NCBI RefSeq assembly: GCF_009687865.1
Contig: NZ_BLAE01000012.1
Coordinates: forward strand, 2,502-66,501
Direction of reading: 5' to 3'
From: Acrocarpospora macrocephala
Lineage (GTDB): Bacteria > Actinomycetota > Actinomycetes > Streptosporangiales > Streptosporangiaceae
Length of the DNA stretch: 64,000 nucleotides
Part shown: one piece after another, positions 1 through 8,975 of the stretch
How the letters are laid out: every line of letters begins with the position of its first letter
Position numbering within the stretch: position 1 is the stretch's first letter
Notes under the pieces: model-generated
Database searches by the model: none
What the model was told of the DNA's origin: nothing
The model's input: only the letters and a program-made list of their open reading frames with translations
Program-made: the position numbers and the translations under genes

Positions 1-10
1 CCGCCGCTCG

Positions 11-24
11 GGTAGAGGTCTACC
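11..24. promoter_or_regulatory. 14-bp palindrome, candidate GntR-type operator
   Basis: GGTAGA-GG-TCTACC is a perfect 6-bp inverted repeat around a 2-bp centre, about 160 bp upstream of the GntR-type regulator gene. Short interrupted palindromes of this kind are typical of GntR-family operators. Binding by the neighbouring regulator is inference; it could equally belong to a gene left of the window. Confidence 0.3.
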
Positions 25-137
25 ACCACTCTAGTGCCGCCCTCGCCGATTTAAGCATTAATCGCCAGACAGATCAGAGCATACATCCAGGCACAGGTAT
101 GGAGAGGTGCAATGCCTGTATTCATTCATCCCCGGGG

Positions 138-150
138 AGGTATGGCATAC
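138..150. promoter_or_regulatory. Palindrome GTATGGCATAC, candidate autoregulatory site
   Basis: GTATG-G-CATAC (140-150) is a perfect inverted repeat about 35 bp before the GntR regulator start. Its left part, AGGTATGG (138-145), also occurs at 95-102, giving two half-sites 43 bp apart. The arrangement suits autoregulation by the downstream regulator. This is sequence observation plus inference only. Confidence 0.3.
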
Positions 151-184
151 TAAGGGCAAGCGAGGGTGGCCCTAGCGTGCCAGC

Positions 185-685
185 GTGCTGGACCGATCTG
201 GATCTACCCCGCTGTATCAGCAGGTGGAGAGGAAGATTCGCGAGCGAATCTCCGCCGGAGAGTTACCGGCGGGTTCTCCCGTGCCGAGCGAGAAAACGCT
301 CATGCGGGACTTCGGCATCTCCCGGGACACCGCACGCCGCGTGTTGAAGGAGTTACGCAAGGACGGGACCGTCTACAACGAGAAGGGCCTCGGAACGTTC
401 GTCGGACCGCCGAGCGTGCCCAGACAGGTCCAGACGGACAGCAGGTATCGAGAGATCGCCGCAGATCTCGCGAACGAGATCAGGATAGGCACCTACCAGC
501 CAACCCGCCCGATCCCCAGCGAGGCCCACCTCACCCAACGCTACGAGGTCACCACGAAAACCGTACGCAAGGCGGTCGGAGTGCTGCGCGATCAGGGCTG
601 GGTCTACACCAAATCCCGCAAGGGCACATACGTCTCCGACCCCGACTCATGGCCCCAAGAGCCTGACGAGTCGGAAGAGTCCTGA
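185..685 (+). CDS. GntR-family regulator with two tandem winged-helix domains
   Basis: A 166-residue protein that is almost entirely two winged helix-turn-helix units of the GntR type: residues about 8-75 (PLYQQVERKIRERISAGELP, then PSEKTLMRDFGISRDTARR) and about 85-150 (YREIAADLANEIRIGTYQP, then PSEAHLTQRYEVTTKTVRK). There is no ligand-binding domain such as FCD, UTRA or aminotransferase. Family members bind short palindromes as dimers; two DNA-binding units in one chain could read two half-sites alone. The GTG start is the first in-frame start that keeps the whole first domain. The gene reads toward the aminotransferase gene 57 bp downstream, so co-regulation is possible but unproven. Confidence 0.82.
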   Translation: MLDRSGSTPLYQQVERKIRERISAGELPAGSPVPSEKTLMRDFGISRDTARRVLKELRKDGTVYNEKGLGTFVGPPSVPRQVQTDSRYREIAADLANEIRIGTYQPTRPIPSEAHLTQRYEVTTKTVRKAVGVLRDQGWVYTKSRKGTYVSDPDSWPQEPDESEES

Positions 686-741
686 AACCCGGATAAGCCA
701 GCTGCAAACGGGCGTCAAGCGGTGTCCTGAAAAATCCATGT

Positions 742-2490
742 ATGACCGAGGATCCGAACCCGGGTTCCACGGGCGTCATCGCCAGGTACGCGCCCGGTGA
801 GCCGTCCGGCGCTCTGTACCGGCTTTCGGACGGGCCGACGACATCGCCGCTGCTGGAGCGGATTCGCCGCGGCATCCTGGGGGACGACGAGGTGCTCGAC
901 GGTCCGTACGGGCCGCGTCGCATCACCTACGCCGACTACACCGCCTCGGGCAGGTCCCTCGACTTCATCGAGGACTTCATCCGGGATCAGGTGCTGCCTC
1001 GCTACGCCAACACCCACACGGAAAGCTCGGCCACGGGGCTGCAGACGACCCGGTTGCGTGAGGAGGCTCGCGAGATCATCCACGACGCGGTGGGCGGTGG
1101 GGGCGACGACCTGGTCATCTTCTGTGGTTCCGGCGCGACCGCCGCGGTCAACAAGCTCATCGGCATCCTGGAACTACGCATTCCCGGTCTGTACATTCCG
1201 CTGCCGCGGCCGGTGGTGTTCATCGGACCCTACGAGCATCATTCCAACGAGTTGCCCTGGCGGGAGTCCATCGCCGAGGTCGTCGTCATCAAGGAGGACT
1301 GCCATGGGCACATCGACTTGGGCGACCTCGAAGCGCAACTCCTGCGGCACGCCGATCGGCCGCTGCTCATCGGCAGCTTCTCGGCGGCCTCCAATGTGAC
1401 CGGAATCCTGTCCGACACCGAGCGGATCGCCGAGTTGCTGCACGCCCATGGTGCCCTGTCGTTCTGGGATTACGCCGCAGCAGGGCCGTACGTGCCGATA
1501 CGCATGCAAGCCACCGCGCCCGGGCGGCCGGATCACAAGGACGCGATCTTCCTGTCGCCGCACAAATTCATCGGCGGGCCGCAGACCCCCGGCGTCCTGG
1601 TGGTCCGGCGCGAGCTGGTGCGCAACCAGGTGCCGACGGCGCCCGGCGGCGGGACCGTCGCCTTCGTGGACCCGACCGGGCATCGTTACCTGGATGACCC
1701 GGTCGCCCGGGAAGAGGGCGGCACGCCGGCCATCGTCGAGTCCATCCGCGCGGGGCTGGTCTTCCGCCTGAAGCAGGCCGTGGGCACCGAGCTGATCCAG
1801 GCGCGGGAGGAGCGGTTCTGGCGCCGCGCGCTCGACCGGTGGCAGCACAACCCGAACATCGAGATACTCGGCAGCCATCGTTCCCGACGCCTGTCGATCG
1901 TCTCGCTCCGCGTCCGGGCGGGTTCGCTCTACCTGCACCACAATTACGTGGTCGCGCTGCTGAACGACGTGTTCGGCATCCAGTCTCGCGGCGGGTGCTC
2001 CTGCGCGGGCCCGTACGGCCACCGGCTGCTGGGCATCGACCAGGCGTGGTCCCACGCGCTGCGGGACAAGATCGAGCAGGGGTGTGAGGGCGTCAGACCT
2101 GGCTGGGTGCGCGTGAATTTCAACTACTTCATCTCCGACACCGTCGGCGACTACCTCATCGACGCCGTCGACCTGCTCGCCGCATCCGGCCACCGGTTGC
2201 TTGCCGATTACCACTTCGATCCCCGTACGGGCCTGTGGCGGCATCGCCGGGGAGCGGCCGAGCCGCCGCTGCGCCTCTCCGATCTGCGATACCGGGCCGA
2301 TGGAATCGTCTGGTATCCGCGCTCGCGCCGGCAGGCCGATGAGGACGTGCTGGCGGGCTATCTGGAGGCGGCGAAGATGCTCATGGAGTCCCGGCCTGAC
2401 GCGATCGATATGGGCTTTCCCGATGACTTCGAGGGCTTGCGCACGTTTCTCCTGCCGGCCGCCTGCCTGTCGACGTTGTCATCTGAGTAA
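742..2490 (+). CDS. Class V aminotransferase (cysteine-desulfurase-like), PLP enzyme
   Basis: A 582-residue fold-type I PLP enzyme. The N-terminal region carries a TYADYTASGR motif and a NTHTESSATG motif like those of SufS/NifS-like proteins; FCGSGATAAVNK is the phosphate-binding region; FLSPHKFIGG holds the likely Schiff-base lysine (K275). A cysteine-rich GGCSCAGPYG near residue 420 matches the mobile active-site region of cysteine desulfurases. At 582 residues it is about 150-200 longer than SufS because of a C-terminal extension. The substrate cannot be told from sequence: cysteine, selenocysteine, kynurenine or another amine are possible. It is convergent with the 12-gene operon and overlaps its last gene by 12 bp. 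No clear ribosome binding site precedes the ATG. Confidence 0.8.
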   Translation: MTEDPNPGSTGVIARYAPGEPSGALYRLSDGPTTSPLLERIRRGILGDDEVLDGPYGPRRITYADYTASGRSLDFIEDFIRDQVLPRYANTHTESSATGLQTTRLREEAREIIHDAVGGGGDDLVIFCGSGATAAVNKLIGILELRIPGLYIPLPRPVVFIGPYEHHSNELPWRESIAEVVVIKEDCHGHIDLGDLEAQLLRHADRPLLIGSFSAASNVTGILSDTERIAELLHAHGALSFWDYAAAGPYVPIRMQATAPGRPDHKDAIFLSPHKFIGGPQTPGVLVVRRELVRNQVPTAPGGGTVAFVDPTGHRYLDDPVAREEGGTPAIVESIRAGLVFRLKQAVGTELIQAREERFWRRALDRWQHNPNIEILGSHRSRRLSIVSLRVRAGSLYLHHNYVVALLNDVFGIQSRGGCSCAGPYGHRLLGIDQAWSHALRDKIEQGCEGVRPGWVRVNFNYFISDTVGDYLIDAVDLLAASGHRLLADYHFDPRTGLWRHRRGAAEPPLRLSDLRYRADGIVWYPRSRRQADEDVLAGYLEAAKMLMESRPDAIDMGFPDDFEGLRTFLLPAACLSTLSSE

Positions 2491-4419
2491 GAAGATGGCT
2501 ACGCCGATCGCAAGCGCAAAGGCGATGGTGAGGAAGGCGATAAGGGCGACTCTTTCCAGGATTGATTGCGTTTTCTCCCCACGGCTCAGGGAGCTGCCAC
2601 CGGACGTCTTGGGGCTCTGTGCCGTGCCTTGTTTCCGCGACTTCCTCCTGGACCAGAAGGTCGTCCGGGCTTGCTCGGATCTCATTTCCACCACGAGGTC
2701 GAGCCAGATCCGGGCGTGACCGAATCCTGCCTGTCCCGTTAATTTCGCCAAGGATGCGATGACAACGTCTGGCATGCCGGTCATGGCGGCGATCCTGGCC
2801 GCCTTCTTGACCGCCGACTTGTCGGACATGAAATCATCCGCCAAGAATGCCGATTCGACGAGTCTTTCGATTTCGGTTTCGACATCTACTCCATCGATCT
2901 TCGAGAAGAAGCCGTGGAAACACCTGTGTTCGATGAGGGCGTTCCGCAAGTCCTGGCGATGGCCCACCCCATGGTGCGCCGATGTCGCCATGGCATGCAC
3001 GTACTGCTCCACCGTCCTTGCGTCTTTCACCTGGAGTAGACCTTGGGCGAGGCTGGAGATGGCATGGATCGGGGGCAGCGCGTTCCCGCCGGGCACCGGC
3101 GCGCGCTTGGCGGCGGGGACGGGCGGGCGTCCGGATCGGGAGTGCGGCGCCGGGGTGGTGGGTTCGGAGGGAGGGCTGTCCCCGATCTGTCCCCACCTGA
3201 ATGAGGGAGGGCGTTCGGTGAACACCTCACGGAGCGTGCCACCTGCCGCATAGGGCGAGTGCGGAGAATCATCTGTTTCGTCCCGTTCGCCCGGCTCGTA
3301 GATCCGATGCCGCGGGTCATCGCGCCGCATCGCGACCGTCGGGTCTTGCTCCCTGACCTCGCTGACCGGCACGTCCACCTGGGCGTGCTCCGACTGTTCG
3401 GCTGTGAACTGGGGCTCATAGTCGAGTATGTCGCCCCCAACCGTCAGGGCCCGTTCTTCGACCACCTCGTACGGTTCCTCCCATGACCTGGGTGTCATGT
3501 CACGGGATGTCGTCTCCTCCGTCGTGGGGATAACAGTGACCTTCTGGGCATAAGCGCGCAACGCCGCGACCCGGCGATCGTCCCGGCCGGTGTCCTTGAC
3601 CCCCGCGGCCTTGCGAAGCTTGGCCACGCCCTCGGTGCCGCCGGCCCAGTACGCCTCGACGAGATGGCTGGCCGCTTGCGTATGCAAGTCATCGGCAAAT
3701 CTGGTGATATTGGTGAGGTCGATGCGTTTATGCGCGGATTCCAGCGAACTGATCTTCCACTGGTCCAGAAAAACGAAACGCGGAAGATCGCGGCCGAGGT
3801 CGTCGCTTTCATCCGTGGAAAAGGTCCAGTAGCGAGGATCACCGACTCCGACGACTCCGTCGAGAAGGTCCATGAGACCCCACATCACCAGGCGGGGATC
3901 TATCCGGGCGTCGATCCGGCAGGAGAAACTGGAATCGATGTTGCGCAGCACCTCGGTGACGAGCTTGCGAAGCGCGTCCCGGTTCGTGCCCCGGACCCGC
4001 TCGGTGTACGCGCTCGCCTGCTCTTCGGTGAGCTTCGGCAGCAGCTCCGCGGGCAACGGGGGTCCGGAGGACAGGTTCACGGGTACCCGTACGTGCCAGT
4101 CCTCCCCCCGGCCGAGCACGTCGCGGGCGCCCAGCGGCGCCTGCTTGTTCAGGTAGGCGTACGTCCTGATGCGCTTGCGCGGATCGACTTCCGCGGTGGG
4201 ATGCCGATGGAGGGCGACGATCTGGCCGTCCACATCCAACCGGCAGACACTCGAACTGGCGGTGGCGTCGGGTTTGCGCTGGAGTTCGACGCGGCTGAGC
4301 AGCCGCCGGCCCCAGCTCAGCCATTCCCCGGCCGGGAGCGACGATCGCCGTAGCGCCAGCCCGTCCTGGTCGTCCTCCCAGGAGAAGACCAGCCAGTGGA
4401 CCTCCGTACTCGTGTTCAC
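2479..4419 (-). CDS. Tail-anchored protein of unknown function, last gene of the 12-gene operon
   Basis: About 646 residues. I do not recognise the fold. The N-terminal 300 residues (from NTSTEVHWLVFSWEDDQ) look globular; residues about 380-500 are low-complexity and rich in Pro, Glu and Asp; a helical region follows (LPPIHAISSLAQGLLQVKDA); and the chain ends with a basic stretch and one C-terminal membrane helix (VALIAFLTIAFALAIGVAIF), so most of it should face the cytoplasm. The GTG start at 4419 shares a GTGA overlap with the stop of the zinc-ribbon GTPase gene, so the two are probably translationally coupled. The frame is open further upstream but that part lies antisense-like inside the GTPase gene. 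It may be an adaptor or partner of the GTPase; this is inference from position. Confidence 0.75.
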   Translation of the reverse strand: MNTSTEVHWLVFSWEDDQDGLALRRSSLPAGEWLSWGRRLLSRVELQRKPDATASSSVCRLDVDGQIVALHRHPTAEVDPRKRIRTYAYLNKQAPLGARDVLGRGEDWHVRVPVNLSSGPPLPAELLPKLTEEQASAYTERVRGTNRDALRKLVTEVLRNIDSSFSCRIDARIDPRLVMWGLMDLLDGVVGVGDPRYWTFSTDESDDLGRDLPRFVFLDQWKISSLESAHKRIDLTNITRFADDLHTQAASHLVEAYWAGGTEGVAKLRKAAGVKDTGRDDRRVAALRAYAQKVTVIPTTEETTSRDMTPRSWEEPYEVVEERALTVGGDILDYEPQFTAEQSEHAQVDVPVSEVREQDPTVAMRRDDPRHRIYEPGERDETDDSPHSPYAAGGTLREVFTERPPSFRWGQIGDSPPSEPTTPAPHSRSGRPPVPAAKRAPVPGGNALPPIHAISSLAQGLLQVKDARTVEQYVHAMATSAHHGVGHRQDLRNALIEHRCFHGFFSKIDGVDVETEIERLVESAFLADDFMSDKSAVKKAARIAAMTGMPDVVIASLAKLTGQAGFGHARIWLDLVVEMRSEQARTTFWSRRKSRKQGTAQSPKTSGGSSLSRGEKTQSILERVALIAFLTIAFALAIGVAIFLLR

Positions 4420-5486
4420 CGTCCCACCGCCTCGGCTTCCGGCCCGGTGATGACACCGGTCATGGCGAGCACCGCCACCAGGGGCTCCAGCACCCGCTGG
4501 GGCCGTACCTGCCGTAAATAGCGGCCGTTGGTGTGCCTGCCGCCGGTGGCGGACGCGAAGTGCAGCGTGCAGCGGCGGCAGCGGGCGGTCGGCAGCAGCC
4601 AGCCCTGCGCGCCGTGCTGGTGCAGGAACGCGTACACGTCCCTGCTCTCCATCCGGAGGAGTTCGGCGTCCAGCGCTCCGCCGGGGTTGGTCTGGGCCAG
4701 CCACCGATCGACGGGATGCATGAAGCGCAGGACGTCGCTCTTGCTCACCACGATCACGGCGGGGATGTCCAGGATGGCGTCCTGCCGGAAGAGCTGGTCG
4801 AGCACGTTGCCGAAGGCGAGGTCGCCGAGGTCGCTGGGCTTGGTGGCGAACCCGGGCAGCCGGAGCGACTTCTCGGGGTCGACCACGAAGATCAGCGCGT
4901 CGGCGGCCGCGAGGAAACGTTCGCCGCGGCCGACCCGGGTCAGCTGCTCGCCGGAGAGGTCGAAGAACGCCACCGGATGACCTCCGGTGTCCCCGGTCCG
5001 GCTGAAGACCATCGCGTCCACGAATTCGGGCAGGTCGCTCGGCGCGGTGTAGGCCAGTCGCTCGCCGTCATAGAGCGGGTGCACCTTCTCGCGCAGGAAG
5101 TCCCGGTGCCGGATCTGATCGAGGGGAACCGCGGACAGGCCGTAGCGTTGCAGGTTGCCGGCTTCGATCTCGCCGATCATCGCCGCCAGCAGGTGGGTCT
5201 TGCCGGTCCTGCTGGCGCCCACGAAACCGATGACCAGGGGACGCCCGTACCGGCCGTAGAGGACCGGGAGGAAGTGCGTGCCGGTGTCCTGGGAGGGGTT
5301 GGGGCAGCGGATGAAGGCCGAGCGGAGGCGGTAGTCGCGTTTGTGCGGGTCGCGCAGGTTGGCCATGTTGATCAGGCGGTACTGCAGGGTTTCGCTGTCC
5401 AGCTCGTACAGGTCCGCGCCGTCGGTGTTCCAAGGGAAGGAATCCAGGCAGACGGGACAGCGGATGGGGGCGGGTTTCTCGCTCAC
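4416..5486 (-). CDS. Zinc-ribbon P-loop GTPase (TRAFAC-like)
   Basis: About 356 residues. The N-terminus has a treble-clef or zinc-ribbon-like CPVC (C10, C13) and a further Cys at about 61. The GTPase signature is clear: G1 GASRTGKT (residues 90-97), G3 as DLSG in VAFFDLSGEQL, and G4 as SKSD in PAVIVVSKSDVL. C-terminal CRRCTLHFASATGG adds another Cys pair. The combination of zinc ligands and a small GTPase resembles what I remember as Double-GTPase families of predicted conflict systems, but that assignment needs an HMM search. GTG start at 5486 overlaps the stop of the pseudokinase gene by 4 bp; the stop overlaps the next gene by 4 bp. It probably acts as a nucleotide-dependent switch inside the operon complex. 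Confidence 0.82.
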   Translation of the reverse strand: MSEKPAPIRCPVCLDSFPWNTDGADLYELDSETLQYRLINMANLRDPHKRDYRLRSAFIRCPNPSQDTGTHFLPVLYGRYGRPLVIGFVGASRTGKTHLLAAMIGEIEAGNLQRYGLSAVPLDQIRHRDFLREKVHPLYDGERLAYTAPSDLPEFVDAMVFSRTGDTGGHPVAFFDLSGEQLTRVGRGERFLAAADALIFVVDPEKSLRLPGFATKPSDLGDLAFGNVLDQLFRQDAILDIPAVIVVSKSDVLRFMHPVDRWLAQTNPGGALDAELLRMESRDVYAFLHQHGAQGWLLPTARCRRCTLHFASATGGRHTNGRYLRQVRPQRVLEPLVAVLAMTGVITGPEAEAVGR

Positions 5487-6610
5487 AGCATCCCTCCGAT
5501 CAACCACAGCGCGATCGCGAGCACCACGATGGCGACGACCACGGCGAGCACCATTCCGCCACCCCCCGCGCGCACCACCGGCGTGGGCGGCGGGGCGTGA
5601 TATTCCGGCGGCGGTGCGGCAGGAGCCGGCGCGGCCTCGTCCTCGTCGTCGTCCTCGACCATCGGGTCCCTGGCCACCGGCGGGCGGCGCCAGGTGGACC
5701 CCCATTTCTGCCGCATCATCTCGTCGTAGCGGAGGCCGCCGCGCTCGAACGCTCCGTCGGCGGCCTCTTCCTGCGGTGCGATCGGGTCGGTCTCGCGCAG
5801 CCGGATGAGCAGGTCGAGCGGGTGCGGGCGGTGCTTCGCCTTCTCGGCGAACACCCCGGCCAGGAGCTCCCGGGTTCTGGGCTCCACGGCGTTCAGCGAC
5901 ACCGGCCCGTTGAGCGCGGCGGTGGACCGGGTGCCCGCCGCCACGTGGTAAATCACCATTCCGGCGCTCCAGACGTCGTCGCGGGCGCAGGTGCCGCCGA
6001 CCCCGAGCCGCTGCTGGGGCGAGGCCCACGGCCGCTCGCCGACAGGGGTCCGCCAGCGCTGCGCCTTGATCGCCAGCTCGAAATCGGTCAGCTGGGCCAC
6101 ATGGCCGTCCCACCACACGCTGTACGGCGTGATGCCCCGGTGCACGATCCCGACCTGTTCGAGGATGCGCACCCCGCGGAGCAGGGTGATCTGGAACTGC
6201 TTCTGCTCCTCCAGGAGCAACCGGCCGGCGACGTCCGCGGCGAAGCCACTGCCGTGGAGTCGCTCGTACAGGACGAAAGGTTCCTCGCAGTCGACGTCGT
6301 AACCGGCCAGGCGGGCGAGTTCGGCCGGATAGGCGGGGCCGCCGAAGCGGCGCCGGAGCATCAGGCCGGTCCTGACCTCGTTCTCCATCCGGGCGTAGAG
6401 CTGCGGGTCGTGCTTGGCCGCGGCCTGGTGCAGCGACTTCTTGACCAGCCAGCCGGTGACGCCGTCCACCTCGACCTGGATGTCGCTGATGACCAGCTCG
6501 GATCCCGGCTTGGTCCGGCCAGGACCCTGATGGATGATCTTTCCTTGCCGCTGCGTGCCCTCGGCGTCGGTGTAATCGAGCTGAGTGCCGAATTGATCAG
6601 CCACTGCCAC
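5483..6610 (-). CDS. Tail-anchored Ser/Thr pseudokinase
   Basis: About 375 residues with a recognisable protein-kinase fold whose catalytic residues are altered. The catalytic-loop HRD is HRG (HRGITPYSVWW, residues 157-167), so the catalytic Asp is missing; the DFG motif is DFE (residues 176-178). The subdomain IX motif is kept as DDVWSAGMVIYH, and WLVKK (residues 54-58) may supply the ATP-site lysine. A Pro/acidic linker (about 315-345) leads to one C-terminal membrane helix (MVLAVVVAIVVLAIALWLIG). The protein is likely a nonphosphorylating scaffold or sensor held at the membrane. Start is GTG at 6610 or 6604; both overlap the preceding gene. Fourth from the end of the operon. Confidence 0.82.
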   Translation of the reverse strand: MAVADQFGTQLDYTDAEGTQRQGKIIHQGPGRTKPGSELVISDIQVEVDGVTGWLVKKSLHQAAAKHDPQLYARMENEVRTGLMLRRRFGGPAYPAELARLAGYDVDCEEPFVLYERLHGSGFAADVAGRLLLEEQKQFQITLLRGVRILEQVGIVHRGITPYSVWWDGHVAQLTDFELAIKAQRWRTPVGERPWASPQQRLGVGGTCARDDVWSAGMVIYHVAAGTRSTAALNGPVSLNAVEPRTRELLAGVFAEKAKHRPHPLDLLIRLRETDPIAPQEEAADGAFERGGLRYDEMMRQKWGSTWRRPPVARDPMVEDDDEDEAAPAPAAPPPEYHAPPPTPVVRAGGGGMVLAVVVAIVVLAIALWLIGGML

Positions 6611-8975
6611 CGCCCGGACCCGTCTGCGCGCCCATCGTCCAGTGCGCCGACACGATGCCGGTGCGCAGCGGCACCAGCCGGACCACCCCGGCGAACTGGC
6701 TGGCCGCCGTCCACACCACGTCGCTGGGGAAGTGCGCGCCGCCGTCGCCGTATCCGTCGCGCCCGCCCACCGGCGGCTGCGCCACCCGGGGCACGAACCG
6801 CACGGCCTGCCCGCCCGACGTGGACTGGAGCAGGTGCAGGTCGTCCTGGTCGCACAGCTGGATCATCCGCCCCCCGACCGGCATCCTGACCAGTTCCGCG
6901 ACGCCGGACGAGCGCCGCCAGACCGTCTCGGCCAGCTCGGTTCGGCGCACGTTGTCGGTGCCGAACGACGGGCGCTCGTGCACGCCGCGCCGGCGCAGAT
7001 GGTCCCAGTATTCGGTGAGCCCGCGCTGCGCACTGTCCTCGATCCGCCAGGTCACCTCGCGCAGGGCGGTGCCGTACAGGTGGTTCCAGAGCGGGTCGAG
7101 GATGTGCGCGGCCAGGTCGACCAGGTCATCGGCGACCAGCTGGGCGAACTCGGCACCGTACTCGGGCGAGCCGACGAAGCCCTTGCGCACCGGGCCGAGC
7201 GGGCCGCTCCGGTCCAGGAGCTTCGTGCGGTGCTCGGCCACGCCCCGGTGCAGCGCGAGCGTCAGATCCTGCAGCACCGAGGCGTACGTCTTCGCCGCGT
7301 CGGCCGCGTCCCGGCGGCGTTCGGCCAGCGCCCACTCCCGGACCGCCACCCGCCGGACCACCTCGGCCAGCCGGGTGGCGGCGTCCTCGGCGGCCGGTCC
7401 CGGCAGGCTGCGGCACCACTGGTCGACCATCTTCCGCCACGACGCGTACAGCACGAAGCCCATGGCGACCAGCACGGCGAGCACCACCACCAGGGTGATC
7501 TCGATCGGCGGCCCGAGCTGGCCGTCCGCGAACGGCAGCCACCAGATGAAGTGCCCGGCGGCCACCCCCGCCAGCATGAGGGCGCCGTGCAGGAACAGCT
7601 GGGCGGCCGGCAGGTCCCGCCAGCCGTGCTCGCCCTCCGGTTCCGGCACGCGCGCCATCAGCAGCGTCACGCCGAGCACCCAGACCATCGCCGCGATCAG
7701 GCCGACCCCGGCCAGCCGGACCCCGGAGGCCAGCGGGGTCCCGGCCAGCGGCCCCACCGCGATGCCGAGCACCGCGCCGAAGGCCAGGGCGCCGACCAGC
7801 AGCGCGCTCCGCATGGCGTCCAGCGGGAACGGCCGGGGGCTGTCGAGATCGTTGAGCAGCGCGTCCGGGCAGGCACGGTGCAGGTGATCGCGGAAGGCCC
7901 CGCTCCCCCCGGGTGCGACCTGCGCGGCGTAGGCGCGCAGGCGCACGGCCAGGGTCTGCAGGGAGACCCTGCGGGTGAACTCGGCCTTGATGGTCACCCG
8001 CAGGGCGTCAGAGGGGCTGCCAGGACCGATGGCCAGGTCAGTCCGGACACCTTCCCTGGCCAGCCGATCCTTGATCGAGTGGTCGGTCCCGTCGAAACCG
8101 TCCGCCTCCTCGAACAGCGTGTCGGCGGTCTGCCGCAGGGCCCGCAGCGCGGATCCGGACGCGCGGACCCGGCTCACGGCGGTGGCGCCGGGCCGCGGAT
8201 TGCCGGTGAGCGCGCCGACCGTCTCCAGCTCCGCGACCAGCTGGCTGACCTCTTCCGCGCGGTGTTTGGCCTGGTCGCGCAGGCTGCTCATGCGTTCCCT
8301 CGGCACCAGCGGATCCGCCACGTCCACGGGGTTGTCGTTGAGGAGCAGCCGCAGGATCCGGGTGGGCGAGCGGTCGGCGGCGGCCAGGTCGGCGGCCCCG
8401 CTCTGGGTCATCCTGGACACCTCGGCACCGCCGGTGAGCCGGTCGAGGCCGCCGGCGAGCGCGTCGGCGAGCAACTCGTCGCCGAAGCTGCCGGACGTCA
8501 TCGTGATCCCGGCCGACGCCAGCCGGTAGGGGATGTCCCGCATCCGGGCCACCACCGCGTCGAAGACCTCGGGCAGGCTGAGCACGTCCGTCAGGGAGGC
8601 CAGCGTCCGGTCCGGATCCTCCGCGGGCGGGAACGCCCGGCCCCGATCCATGTCCCATTCGACACTCGTCCCGTCGCCCACCCAGAGCGTGGCGGTGACT
8701 TCGGAGGTGGCCATCGCGGGCGAGATGGTCAGCAGCGCGTCCGAGCCGCGGCGCGGCGATCCGACCGCGATGCACAGCACCGCCTGCACCGCCCGGGTGC
8801 CGAGGATGTCCTCGTAGAAGATCTGCCGGGCGGCCAGCGATTCGACCCGGTCCACGACCAGCACCCGGCCGCGGTCGGCGACCCGGCCCAGCGCCGACCA
8901 GCCCTCGTCGCCGACGTCGCGGTCCCGGATGTCCAGGACCAGGACATCCGGTTCGAGCCCGTCTGTCACAGCCAC
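6597..8975 (-). CDS. Large polytopic membrane protein of unknown function
   Basis: About 792 residues with no family I recognise. The N-terminal 390 residues look cytoplasmic and may hold a degenerate alpha/beta domain (DVLVLDIRDRDVGDEGW, RVLVVDRVESLAARQ), with a helical, possibly coiled-coil stretch around residues 225-290 (SLRDQAKHRAEEVSQLVAEL). About four hydrophobic segments lie between residues 393 and 515 (for example SALLVGALAFGAVLGIAVG and IEITLVVVLAVLVAMGFVLY), followed by another 270-residue soluble region. Its start overlaps the tubulin-like gene by 10 bp and its end overlaps the pseudokinase gene, so it is firmly in the operon. It may be the membrane platform of the system; that is inference. 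Confidence 0.75.
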   Translation of the reverse strand: MAVTDGLEPDVLVLDIRDRDVGDEGWSALGRVADRGRVLVVDRVESLAARQIFYEDILGTRAVQAVLCIAVGSPRRGSDALLTISPAMATSEVTATLWVGDGTSVEWDMDRGRAFPPAEDPDRTLASLTDVLSLPEVFDAVVARMRDIPYRLASAGITMTSGSFGDELLADALAGGLDRLTGGAEVSRMTQSGAADLAAADRSPTRILRLLLNDNPVDVADPLVPRERMSSLRDQAKHRAEEVSQLVAELETVGALTGNPRPGATAVSRVRASGSALRALRQTADTLFEEADGFDGTDHSIKDRLAREGVRTDLAIGPGSPSDALRVTIKAEFTRRVSLQTLAVRLRAYAAQVAPGGSGAFRDHLHRACPDALLNDLDSPRPFPLDAMRSALLVGALAFGAVLGIAVGPLAGTPLASGVRLAGVGLIAAMVWVLGVTLLMARVPEPEGEHGWRDLPAAQLFLHGALMLAGVAAGHFIWWLPFADGQLGPPIEITLVVVLAVLVAMGFVLYASWRKMVDQWCRSLPGPAAEDAATRLAEVVRRVAVREWALAERRRDAADAAKTYASVLQDLTLALHRGVAEHRTKLLDRSGPLGPVRKGFVGSPEYGAEFAQLVADDLVDLAAHILDPLWNHLYGTALREVTWRIEDSAQRGLTEYWDHLRRRGVHERPSFGTDNVRRTELAETVWRRSSGVAELVRMPVGGRMIQLCDQDDLHLLQSTSGGQAVRFVPRVAQPPVGGRDGYGDGGAHFPSDVVWTAASQFAGVVRLVPLRTGIVSAHWTMGAQTGPGGGSG

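Noticed and set aside
4420-4704. Longer N-terminus for the tail-anchored protein at 2479-4419
   Set aside because: The added residues are Arg/Pro/Gly-rich and lie wholly inside the well-supported zinc-ribbon GTPase gene; the GTG at 4419 with a GTGA overlap is more natural.
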